NCBI GenBank assembly: GCA_027325115.1
Contig: DAHWFG010000644.1
Location: 1-12,521 of the forward strand
Source of the DNA: JAKBCQ01 sp021807585
Lineage (GTDB): Bacteria; Planctomycetota; Planctomycetia; Isosphaerales; Isosphaeraceae
Length of the DNA stretch: 12,521 bases
Reading direction: 5' to 3'
Program-made: the position numbers and the translations under genes
Shown: positions 7,265-12,521 of the stretch, piece after piece
How positions within the stretch are numbered: the first letter of the stretch is position 1
How the letters are laid out: every line of letters begins with the position of its first letter
Notes under the pieces: model-generated
Databases searched by the model: none
The model's input: only the letters and a program-made list of their open reading frames with translations
Told to the model about the DNA's origin: nothing

Positions 7265-8686
7265 ATGAATCAAATCGATCTCATCAGACTTGTTCTTGGA
7301 AGTTTAATCGTCGGGGGCGCCGTGCGCGCCGTGGCGCGGAAGATCGACATGAGGCTCGCTCTGTTGGTCGCGGCGATCCTCCTGGGGGCGATCTCAAAAA
7401 ACGTTCCGCGCGTGATCGCGATTTTTTTTCATACATTTGCCGATGAAAAATATGTTGTTCCGATTTGTTGCGCGATGGGATTCGCGCACGTGGTGGGCAA
7501 GACGGGTTGCGATCGTCATCTCGTCGAGGCGCTATTAAGACCGATCAGGCGCGTTCGATACCTTTTGATACCCGCGGGGGTCGCCGTGGGGTTTCTGGTG
7601 AACGGGGCGGTGATCAGCCAGGCCGCGACCGCCGCGGCGATCGGCCCGGTGCTGATTCCACTGATGCGAGGAGCGGGTTTCACCGCGATCGTCGCGGGGG
7701 GAACGCTGCTTTTGGGATCGTCTCTCGGAGGGGAATTGCTCAATCCCGGAGCGCCCGAATACGCGACCGTCGTCGACACGGCCGCGGCGCGGCTCGGCGA
7801 CCGCGAAGCCGACGCGCAAGCCCGCGGATCGCTCGTCGCGCGCGTTTTCCCGTTCGCGATCATTCAGTTGTTAATATCTTCTGGAATTTTATGGCTGATG
7901 AATCGTGATCGGGTTGATAATAACGATCTAAAGAATACAGTAATTAACAAATCAACTGATTTGGAATTCATTGTAAATCCGCTCAAGGCGATCGCTCCGT
8001 TGATTCCGCTTTTGATTTTATTGGCGACATCGGGAATCGCGCGGTTGTTTCATGTTCCAAGAATGTGGCTGGTCGGTTCGAGGGATCTCGCGGGGCGTGT
8101 CGGCGCGGCGGCCGAGAAACGCGCGATCGAGCTTTACGACGCACGCTTGATCGGCGTCGCGATGCTGATTGGGGTCGCGGTCGCGGCGATCTCCTCGCTC
8201 GGAACGCGTGCGGGACGCGATTCGATCCGCGACCTCGGCCGGGTTTTCGCCGAAGGCGCCGGCGAGGCGTTTTACAAGGTGATCACGCTGATCGTCGTCG
8301 CTTCGTGTTTCGCCGAAGGCGTTCGGGGAATCGGCTTTGATCGATTGATCATGCAAGCGATTCTTTTTGTTCCGTCGGCTTTATTGCCGACCGCGTCGCT
8401 CTTTTCCTCGGCGTTCGCTTTCCTCAGCGGATCGGGGTACGCCGCCACCCAAGGCTTGTTCCCGATTTTCGCAACCGCGGTAAAAGACGGAGCGCCGCTC
8501 GATCGACTCGCCGCGGTGACTTCGCTCTCTTCGGCCGCGGGACGAACGATCTCGCCCGTCGCGGCGGTCGTGATCCTCTCGGCGCGGCTTTCCCAGGCCG
8601 ACGAGCGCGACATCATCCGCAGCGTGTCGATTCCTCTTCTGGTCGCGACCGCGACGGTCGTCGTAATCGCGTCGATCTTATCATAA
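7265..8686 (+). CDS. DcuC-family C4-dicarboxylate transporter
   Basis: 473 residues, highly hydrophobic, with about 12 membrane segments by eye, close to the usual DcuC length of about 460. Diagnostic segments are GFAHVVGKTGCDRHLV (about 72-87), NGAVISQAATAAAIGPVLIP (113-132), LSGSGYAATQGLFPIF (about 387-402) and SSAAGRTISPVAAVVI (422-437). The last two resemble the conserved re-entrant and transport-site loops of the C4-dicarboxylate anaerobic carrier family. In enterobacteria DcuC exports succinate and exchanges fumarate/succinate in anaerobic growth; the substrate here is inferred. A hydrophilic central loop (about 212-242, rich in Asn and Asp) is encoded by unusually AT-rich codons. The ATG at 7265 has no clear ribosome binding site, but the first membrane helix follows at once, so a later start is unlikely. 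The gene faces korB tail to tail. Confidence 0.85.
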   Translation: MNQIDLIRLVLGSLIVGGAVRAVARKIDMRLALLVAAILLGAISKNVPRVIAIFFHTFADEKYVVPICCAMGFAHVVGKTGCDRHLVEALLRPIRRVRYLLIPAGVAVGFLVNGAVISQAATAAAIGPVLIPLMRGAGFTAIVAGGTLLLGSSLGGELLNPGAPEYATVVDTAAARLGDREADAQARGSLVARVFPFAIIQLLISSGILWLMNRDRVDNNDLKNTVINKSTDLEFIVNPLKAIAPLIPLLILLATSGIARLFHVPRMWLVGSRDLAGRVGAAAEKRAIELYDARLIGVAMLIGVAVAAISSLGTRAGRDSIRDLGRVFAEGAGEAFYKVITLIVVASCFAEGVRGIGFDRLIMQAILFVPSALLPTASLFSSAFAFLSGSGYAATQGLFPIFATAVKDGAPLDRLAAVTSLSSAAGRTISPVAAVVILSARLSQADERDIIRSVSIPLLVATATVVVIASILS

Positions 8687-8723
8687 AATCAAAACTATGA
8701 TACTATCTTGTTATGTATCAAGA

Positions 8724-8771
8724 GGCGGGATCGGCGATCGATCCCTGAAGTTCCGACCCCGCCCTGTTTTT
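8724..8771 (+). terminator. Intrinsic terminator between the convergent dcuC-like and korB genes
   Basis: GGCGGGATCGG (8724-8734) pairs with CCGACCCCGCC (8753-8763) over 11 positions with one A-C mismatch. TTTTT follows at 8767-8771. This is a good intrinsic terminator for the plus-strand transporter. The T-run overlaps the korB stop codon (8770-8772). A competing perfect 7-bp hairpin, GGGATCG (8727-8733) with CGATCCC (8739-8745), shares the left arm. A second stem, TGATAC (8698-8703) with GTATCA (8715-8720), lies just upstream. For minus-strand transcripts the stem could also act, but there it is followed by TCTTGATAC rather than a clean T-run. Confidence 0.7.
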
Positions 8772-9828
8772 AAAGCATCGACATAATCGTATCGAGGACG
8801 TCTTTCGACGGTCTGAGATCGTTTTGTTGAAGCGACGCGAGGGGTTCGTCGACGACGTTGAGCGTATCGATGAAATTATCCCTGCGCGTGTCGGCGTAGA
8901 AGAGCCCCGTGAGGAGTTCCTCGTTCGTTTTGGTTTCGGCGAGCAGTTTCATCGCCGACGCTCGGCTCGCGACGTCGAGTTCGTCGTGATGGAGCGCTCG
9001 GAGGGTAATCCAGGCGCCGTCGTGCATTTGCACGCGGGTCGAACGCACCGCCTCTTGCTCGACCTCGATCTCTGGAAGCCTGGGCACGAAGCCGAGTTCC
9101 TGGAGCGGTTCCTCGTGGTCGCGCGCCCACTCCCAGCTTTTGGTCGAGCTCGGGAAATCATTGAACGTCACGCACGGACTGATGATATCCAAAAACGCCG
9201 TTCCTTTATGCTTAAGCGCGCCTTTGAGGAGCGGAAGGAGTTGTTTTTTGTCTCCCGCGAACGATCGAGCGACATATGTCGCTCCGCCGCAGATCGCCTC
9301 GAGACAAAGATCGAACGGCGAGTTGAGGTTTTCCTCCCCCGTTTCTCTCCGCAGATGTTGATGGAGATCGGCGGTCGCCGAGAACTGCCCCTTGGTGAGC
9401 CCGTAACAGCCGTTGTTCTCGACGATGTAGACGATCGGCAAGTTGCGTCGACACGCGTGTTTGAACTGGCCGAGGCCGATGTTCGCGGTGTCGCCGTCGC
9501 CGCTGATGCCGATGCACAGCAGCCGATGATTCGCGAGCGAAGCTCCCGTTGCGACCGAGGGCATTCGCCCGTGGAGCGCATTGAACCCGTGACTCGCCTG
9601 CAAAAAATACGCGGGGGTCTTGCTCGAACAGCCGATCCCGCTCAGCTTGACCGTCCGATACGGATCGACCCCGACGGCCTTACACGCGTCGATCAGGGCG
9701 CTCGTGATGCTGTTGTGCCCGCATCCCTTGCACAAGGTGGAGGACGACCCTTGAAACGCGACCACCGGCAACGCCAAACTCCGCCCGTCGAACGTTCGAA
9801 CCGAAACCGACGCTTCGCTCGCGGCCAT
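8770..9828 (-). CDS. korB: 2-oxoacid:ferredoxin oxidoreductase beta subunit (KorB type)
   Basis: 352 residues from the ATG at 9828. AGGAG (9841-9837) lies 8 bases upstream of it, so the 11-residue-longer frame starting at 9861 is rejected. The protein binds thiamine diphosphate and a [4Fe-4S] cluster. The family signature is present: cysteines C33 and C36 (CKGCG), C67 (SGIGCSS) and C219 (SPCVTFND) as cluster ligands, and the TPP motif GDGD (110-113) to ENN (137-139) with YGLTKGQ after it. The C-terminal part (MHDGAW, TGLFY) is as in two-subunit enzymes. With KorA it would catalyse 2-oxoglutarate + CoA + oxidised ferredoxin to succinyl-CoA + CO2 + reduced ferredoxin in the cytoplasm, reversibly. 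It follows korA by 55 bases in one operon. Another 2-oxoacid such as pyruvate cannot be excluded from sequence alone. Confidence 0.9.
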   Translation of the reverse strand: MAASEASVSVRTFDGRSLALPVVAFQGSSSTLCKGCGHNSITSALIDACKAVGVDPYRTVKLSGIGCSSKTPAYFLQASHGFNALHGRMPSVATGASLANHRLLCIGISGDGDTANIGLGQFKHACRRNLPIVYIVENNGCYGLTKGQFSATADLHQHLRRETGEENLNSPFDLCLEAICGGATYVARSFAGDKKQLLPLLKGALKHKGTAFLDIISPCVTFNDFPSSTKSWEWARDHEEPLQELGFVPRLPEIEVEQEAVRSTRVQMHDGAWITLRALHHDELDVASRASAMKLLAETKTNEELLTGLFYADTRRDNFIDTLNVVDEPLASLQQNDLRPSKDVLDTIMSML

Positions 9829-9836
9829 AAAATCAA

Positions 9837-9841
9837 CTCCT
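9837..9841 (-). promoter_or_regulatory. Ribosome binding site that fixes the korB start
   Basis: On the minus strand AGGAG lies 8 bases before the ATG at 9828. It is the strongest Shine-Dalgarno on this operon and marks MAASEAS as the N-terminus. The upstream in-frame ATG at 9861 has no such site and would add a non-conserved leader. Confidence 0.75.
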
Positions 9842-9883
9842 GTGAAAAGATATCGAATCAATTTACATGATAATATCGATGGA

Positions 9884-11815
9884 TCATTCGGTCGTCGGTT
9901 CGTCGCTCGTCCGCGCGAGACGCTCGCCGCCGTGGCCGTTGGTCGATTCGGTCAGTCCCTCGCGCGCCAGGATCGCCGGAGCGACGTTCTCGACCGCGAT
10001 CGGCGTGCCGCTGTAATGCGTGATCGAGCGGATCCGATCGACCAGCCGCGGGGGAACGACGGCCTTGAGGATCGTCGCGACCTGAGCGTCTCGGTTCTGC
10101 TCGACGACATAAACGCGATCGTGCCTGTCGATGAAATCGATCACCGTGTCGTGTACGGGGAGAGCCCTCATGCGGCAGTAAGAGGTATCGAGCCCGCGTT
10201 CTCGGAGCGCGTCGCGCGATTCGACGATCGCGTAATGCGTGCCGCCGTAGGCGAGGATTCCGACCGACGTCCGTCGTGGTTCGTCGAACACGGGTTCGGG
10301 AAGCGAGCAGCGGGCCGTCTCGAGCTTGCGCGCCAGTCGATCGAGATTGCGCTTCCAGTCTTCGGGACGTTCGCTGTAGCCCGATTTCTCGTTGTGCCCC
10401 GTGCCTCGCGTGAAATACGCCGCGAACGGATGCTCGGTCCCGGGAACCGTCCGATAACAGACGCCGTCGGCGTCGAGATCGCGATAGCGTTCAAAACCCC
10501 CAAGCCGCTCGAGATCCTCGGCCGAAAGGAGCTTGCCGTGATCGATCGGCTTGGTTGGATATTCAAATGATGAAGTCAACCATAAATTCATCCCCAGATC
10601 GAGATCGGTCGCCACGAAGACGGGGGTTTGGAACCGTTGCGCCAGGTCGAGCGCCTCGATCGCCATCGAGTAGCATTCGCCGACCGAACCTGGAATCAAA
10701 ACGATATGTTTACAATCGCCGTGTCCCAGATAATGAAGCTTGAGGATATCCCCCTGGCTGGTGCGGGTGGGAAGCCCCGTGCTCGGCCCCATCCGTTGGA
10801 CGTCGACGATGACGACGGGGATCTCGGCGAAATACGCCAAGCCGACGAACTCGGCCATGAGCGAGATTCCCGGTCCCGCGGTCGCGGTAATCGCGCGCGC
10901 GCCCGCCCAGCCCGCTCCCACCGCCATGCCGATCGCCGCGAGTTCGTCCTCGGCCTGAACGACGGTGAACGTCCGCTTGCCGTCGGGTCGCGTCCGATAC
11001 TTTTTGAGCATCTCCTCGAGATATTCGGCGAGACTGCTCGAAGGAGTGATCGGATACCACGTCAGCACGCTCGCCCCGCCGAACATCGCGCCGATCGCAG
11101 CGGCGCGATTCCCTTCGATCAACACTTGCCCATTCGTCGCATCCATCCGCTCGACGCGATACGGCAAATTCCGGGGCAAATTCGCCTCGGCCCACGCGTG
11201 TCCTCTCCGAGCCGCGGCGATGTTGATCTCGGCGGCCTTCGCCTTGCGACCGGGGAATTCGCGGCGAATGCTCCAATCGATCGCGTCGAACTCGATCCCC
11301 ACGACATACGCGACGACCCCCACGTAAACCATGTTGATCACTTTGCGCAACTTGTCGCGATAGCCCTTGTCCCCCGCCTCCGCGGGATACGCCTCTTCGA
11401 CGAGCTTGGAAAACGGCGCCGAGAAGAACGTCACGTCGTCGCGGAGTTCGGCGAGATGGAGCTCGTCGCGGTAAATGCAGATCGATCCCGGCTTCAACTG
11501 GCGGACGTCGTCGTCGGCTGTTTGAGCGTTCATGCACACCAAGATCTGAGGGTCGAGCCGATGGCCGACATACCCCTTGGCGCTCGCTCGGATGTGAAAC
11601 CAGGTGGGAAGCCCCTCGATATTCGACGGGAAAACGTTCTTCCCGCTGCACGGAATCCCCATCCTGTGCAGCGAACGAAGTAAAACTAGGTTGGCCGACT
11701 GACTCCCCGAGCCGTTGACCGTCCCCACACGGATCGCCAGGTCGTTGATCGTCCCCGACGGCTGTCGAATGAGGTTCGGCGCGGGTCGTTCCGCGGTCTC
11801 TAACATCGTGGACAT
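9884..11815 (-). CDS. korA: 2-oxoacid:ferredoxin oxidoreductase alpha subunit with N-terminal gamma domain (KorA type)
   Basis: 643 residues, about the size of two-subunit KorA proteins that carry the gamma domain fused in front of alpha. The ATG at 11815 has GAGGA (11830-11826) 10 bases upstream; the ATG at 11806 has none. The gamma domain covers about 28-215 (VGTVNGSGSQSAN, then FPSNIEGLPTWFHIRAS). The alpha pyrimidine-binding domain starts near 232 (IEGNRAAAIGAMFGG) with YPITPSS (254-260), the QAEDE segment (287-291), TATAGPGISLM (310-320) and GPSTGLPTRTSQGD (343-356). A C-terminal transketolase-like domain follows (VGILAYGGTHYAI, then VVEQNRDAQ). It supplies the CoA and 2-oxoacid side of the active site to KorB. 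No ferredoxin gene is beside it. The C-terminal tail (TESTNGHGGE onward) is low-complexity and probably disordered. Confidence 0.9.
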   Translation of the reverse strand: MSTMLETAERPAPNLIRQPSGTINDLAIRVGTVNGSGSQSANLVLLRSLHRMGIPCSGKNVFPSNIEGLPTWFHIRASAKGYVGHRLDPQILVCMNAQTADDDVRQLKPGSICIYRDELHLAELRDDVTFFSAPFSKLVEEAYPAEAGDKGYRDKLRKVINMVYVGVVAYVVGIEFDAIDWSIRREFPGRKAKAAEINIAAARRGHAWAEANLPRNLPYRVERMDATNGQVLIEGNRAAAIGAMFGGASVLTWYPITPSSSLAEYLEEMLKKYRTRPDGKRTFTVVQAEDELAAIGMAVGAGWAGARAITATAGPGISLMAEFVGLAYFAEIPVVIVDVQRMGPSTGLPTRTSQGDILKLHYLGHGDCKHIVLIPGSVGECYSMAIEALDLAQRFQTPVFVATDLDLGMNLWLTSSFEYPTKPIDHGKLLSAEDLERLGGFERYRDLDADGVCYRTVPGTEHPFAAYFTRGTGHNEKSGYSERPEDWKRNLDRLARKLETARCSLPEPVFDEPRRTSVGILAYGGTHYAIVESRDALRERGLDTSYCRMRALPVHDTVIDFIDRHDRVYVVEQNRDAQVATILKAVVPPRLVDRIRSITHYSGTPIAVENVAPAILAREGLTESTNGHGGERLARTSDEPTTE

Positions 11816-11902
11816 GGGCGTAAGATCCTCGCGTTCGCGGAGAGGTTGATCTTCACGACGTTCGCGATCGCGGCTCCTCGCCGACCGCCTACCGCCGGGA
11901 AG

Positions 11903-11940
11903 GGTTCATGGAGCGGCATGTATGAGCCGATCCATGATCC
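11903..11940 (-). promoter_or_regulatory. Long imperfect hairpin in the korA leader
   Basis: The arms are 11903-11917 and 11926-11940, with 13 of 15 positions paired and an 8-base loop (ATGTATGA, plus strand). The two mismatches split the stem into an outer 2-bp, a middle 7-bp and an inner 4-bp CGGC/GCCG segment. It lies about 90 bases upstream of the korA start. It could be a cis-acting RNA element, a protein operator or a dispersed palindromic repeat. Either strand can fold it. Confidence 0.4.
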
Positions 11941-12069
11941 AGTCGAGCATAACGCGCCCCAAGGTTCAAGACCGCCGTGTTTTTTGAAACACCGGATATC
12001 GTTCAATCCTATATTCACGAAATGCACCGATGCGGAGCCGGAGACGACGGAAGATCGCCGCGGGAGAAA

Positions 12070-12093
12070 GCGATACTTTGGGGAAGGTATCGC
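12070..12093 (-). terminator. Hairpin downstream of the HicB-like gene, possible terminator
   Basis: The arms GCGATACTTT (12070-12079) and AAGGTATCGC (12084-12093) pair over 10 positions (one G-T wobble in plus-strand RNA, one mismatch in minus-strand RNA) around GGGG. It lies 28 bases beyond the HicB-like stop. On the minus strand it is followed by TTTCTCCC, a poor but pyrimidine-rich tail. It could separate HicB-like transcription from korAB. Confidence 0.3.
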
Positions 12094-12120
12094 TCGAAGC
12101 GAAAGCCGACGACATACTAA

Positions 12121-12363
12121 TCATTTATTATTAGATGTTTTTGTTTCCTTTGGGTCGAAAACATCGACGAAATCGGGGATCGAAACGGGATCGGGGATCT
12201 CCTCGCCGTTGAATCGCATCCCTTCGATATGAAACTCGACGGCTTCGCGAATCAGGCGTAAGGTTTCCTCGCGCGTTCGCCAGGCCGCCGCGCATCCCAT
12301 CAGATCGGGAACATGTGCGCTAAATCCCGTCGCGGTCGGTTCCAACAACACGGCGAATCGCAT
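12121..12363 (-). CDS. HicB-like antitoxin family protein, solitary
   Basis: 80 residues. The ATG at 12363 has GAGGA (12375-12371) 7 bases upstream, and an in-frame stop (TGA, 12381-12379) lies just before it, so the start is firm. The sequence is a typical HicB_lk fold: MRFAVLLEPTATGFSAHVPDL, MGCAAAWRT, a helix with EETLRLIREAVEFHIEGM, then GEEIPDPVSI. This partial RNase-H-like fold serves as antitoxin to HicA in type II toxin-antitoxin pairs. No HicA-like frame is found in the 158 bases upstream or the 305 downstream, and there is no C-terminal DNA-binding domain. Solitary short HicB-like proteins are common in cyanobacteria and planctomycetes, so toxin-antitoxin function is not implied. 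The C-terminal tail (KETKTSNNK) is AT-rich and divergent. Confidence 0.8.
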   Translation of the reverse strand: MRFAVLLEPTATGFSAHVPDLMGCAAAWRTREETLRLIREAVEFHIEGMRFNGEEIPDPVSIPDFVDVFDPKETKTSNNK

Positions 12364-12477
12364 CGGGTCGTCCTCGGGTCATCTCGCCCGTTTCATGAAA
12401 CAATCGAACCTCCTGGAACAATGAATCCTACTCATTTAGCCGAGATTCGTCGAGCCGCATAACATTTGTAGTGATAT

Positions 12478-12505
12478 AGTATACAAACAACAATATGCAT
12501 GCAAA
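12478..12505 (-). promoter_or_regulatory. Possible promoter of the HicB-like gene
   Basis: In the AT-rich right end, minus strand, TATACT (12483-12478, 5 of 6 to consensus) is preceded by TTTGCA (12505-12500, 4 of 6) with a 16-base spacer. An 8-bp palindrome TGCATGCA (12496-12503) overlaps the -35 and could be a repressor site. The AT composition makes chance matches likely. Confidence 0.3.
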
Positions 12506-12521
12506 TATTTCTATAATTTTT

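Larger units (their letters stand above)
11816..12120 (-). other. 305-base gap between the HicB-like gene and korA, probable korA leader
   Basis: No convincing coding frame is seen. A 75-codon minus-strand frame overlapping korA has no recognisable protein and no ribosome binding site, so it is not called. The stretch is rich in inverted repeats: an imperfect 15-position stem at 11903-11940, a 6-bp stem GTGTTT/AAACAC at 11977-11992, a stem at 12070-12093, and a perfect 10-bp palindrome CGCGATCGCG at 11863-11872. It must hold the korAB promoter if the operon is not read through from the HicB-like gene. No clear -35/-10 pair was found; TATAGG on the minus strand near 12007-12012 is a weak candidate -10. 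Confidence 0.5.

Noticed and set aside
9829..9861. Longer korB start at 9861 adding MIRYLFTGVDF
   Set aside because: AGGAG lies inside that extension, 8 bases before the ATG at 9828, and the extra residues come from AT-rich spacer sequence.
8824..9870. Open plus-strand frame of 348 codons opposite korB
   Set aside because: It lies fully antisense to a gene with clear Cys ligands and TPP motif. The translation is Arg/Glu-rich with no recognisable domain, as expected for a shadow frame in GC-rich DNA.
10628..11683. Open plus-strand frame of 351 codons opposite korA
   Set aside because: It is antisense to the well-supported KorA protein. The composition is Arg/Asp/Pro-rich and low-complexity with no family features.
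11800..12027. Minus-strand 75-codon frame between the HicB-like gene and korA
   Set aside because: It overlaps the korA start, has no ribosome binding site, does not resemble HicA or any family, and covers the inverted repeats of the leader.

Overview
The window looks like a piece of a planctomycete (Planctomycetota) chromosome of moderately high GC. The evidence is the protein families, not a marker gene: a DUF1080/3-keto-disaccharide-hydrolase type protein, a secreted prenyltransferase/squalene-oxidase-like toroid with HEAT repeats, and a very large FHA-transmembrane-PQQ-propeller protein. Gene starts often lack a strong Shine-Dalgarno, which also fits. No tRNA, rRNA, CRISPR array, transposase, integrase or attachment site was seen.

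Layout. Positions 1-438 (+) hold the C-terminal part of a DUF1080 protein cut by the window edge. Positions 559-7099 (+) hold three co-directional genes of envelope character: a secreted alpha-toroid/HEAT protein, a single-pass membrane protein with a Gly-rich linker and an unrecognised C-terminal domain, and the FHA-TM-helical-beta-propeller protein. An AT-rich gap (7100-7264) follows, possibly with an 18-codon ORF at its left edge. Then comes a DcuC-family C4-dicarboxylate transporter (7265-8686, +). It converges on a two-gene minus-strand operon (11815 to 8770) for a two-subunit 2-oxoacid:ferredoxin oxidoreductase, most like 2-oxoglutarate:ferredoxin oxidoreductase (KorA with fused gamma domain, then KorB). 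A GC-rich hairpin followed by a T-run sits between the convergent genes. A 305-base non-coding stretch in front of korA contains several inverted repeats. The right end carries a short solitary HicB-like protein (12363 to 12121, -) and an AT-rich putative promoter.

How the genes may work together. The first block reads as an envelope module: one cytoplasmic FHA-like domain joined through a membrane helix to a periplasmic beta-propeller, next to a second membrane-anchored protein and a secreted toroid. Its function is unknown to me. The second block is metabolic. KorAB would interconvert 2-oxoglutarate and succinyl-CoA with ferredoxin, and DcuC-type carriers move succinate, fumarate or malate, so both touch the same branch of the TCA cycle. 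That link is inferred from proximity only. The best candidates for something undescribed are the envelope trio, whose FHA domain lacks the usual phosphothreonine-binding residues, and the structured leader upstream of korA.
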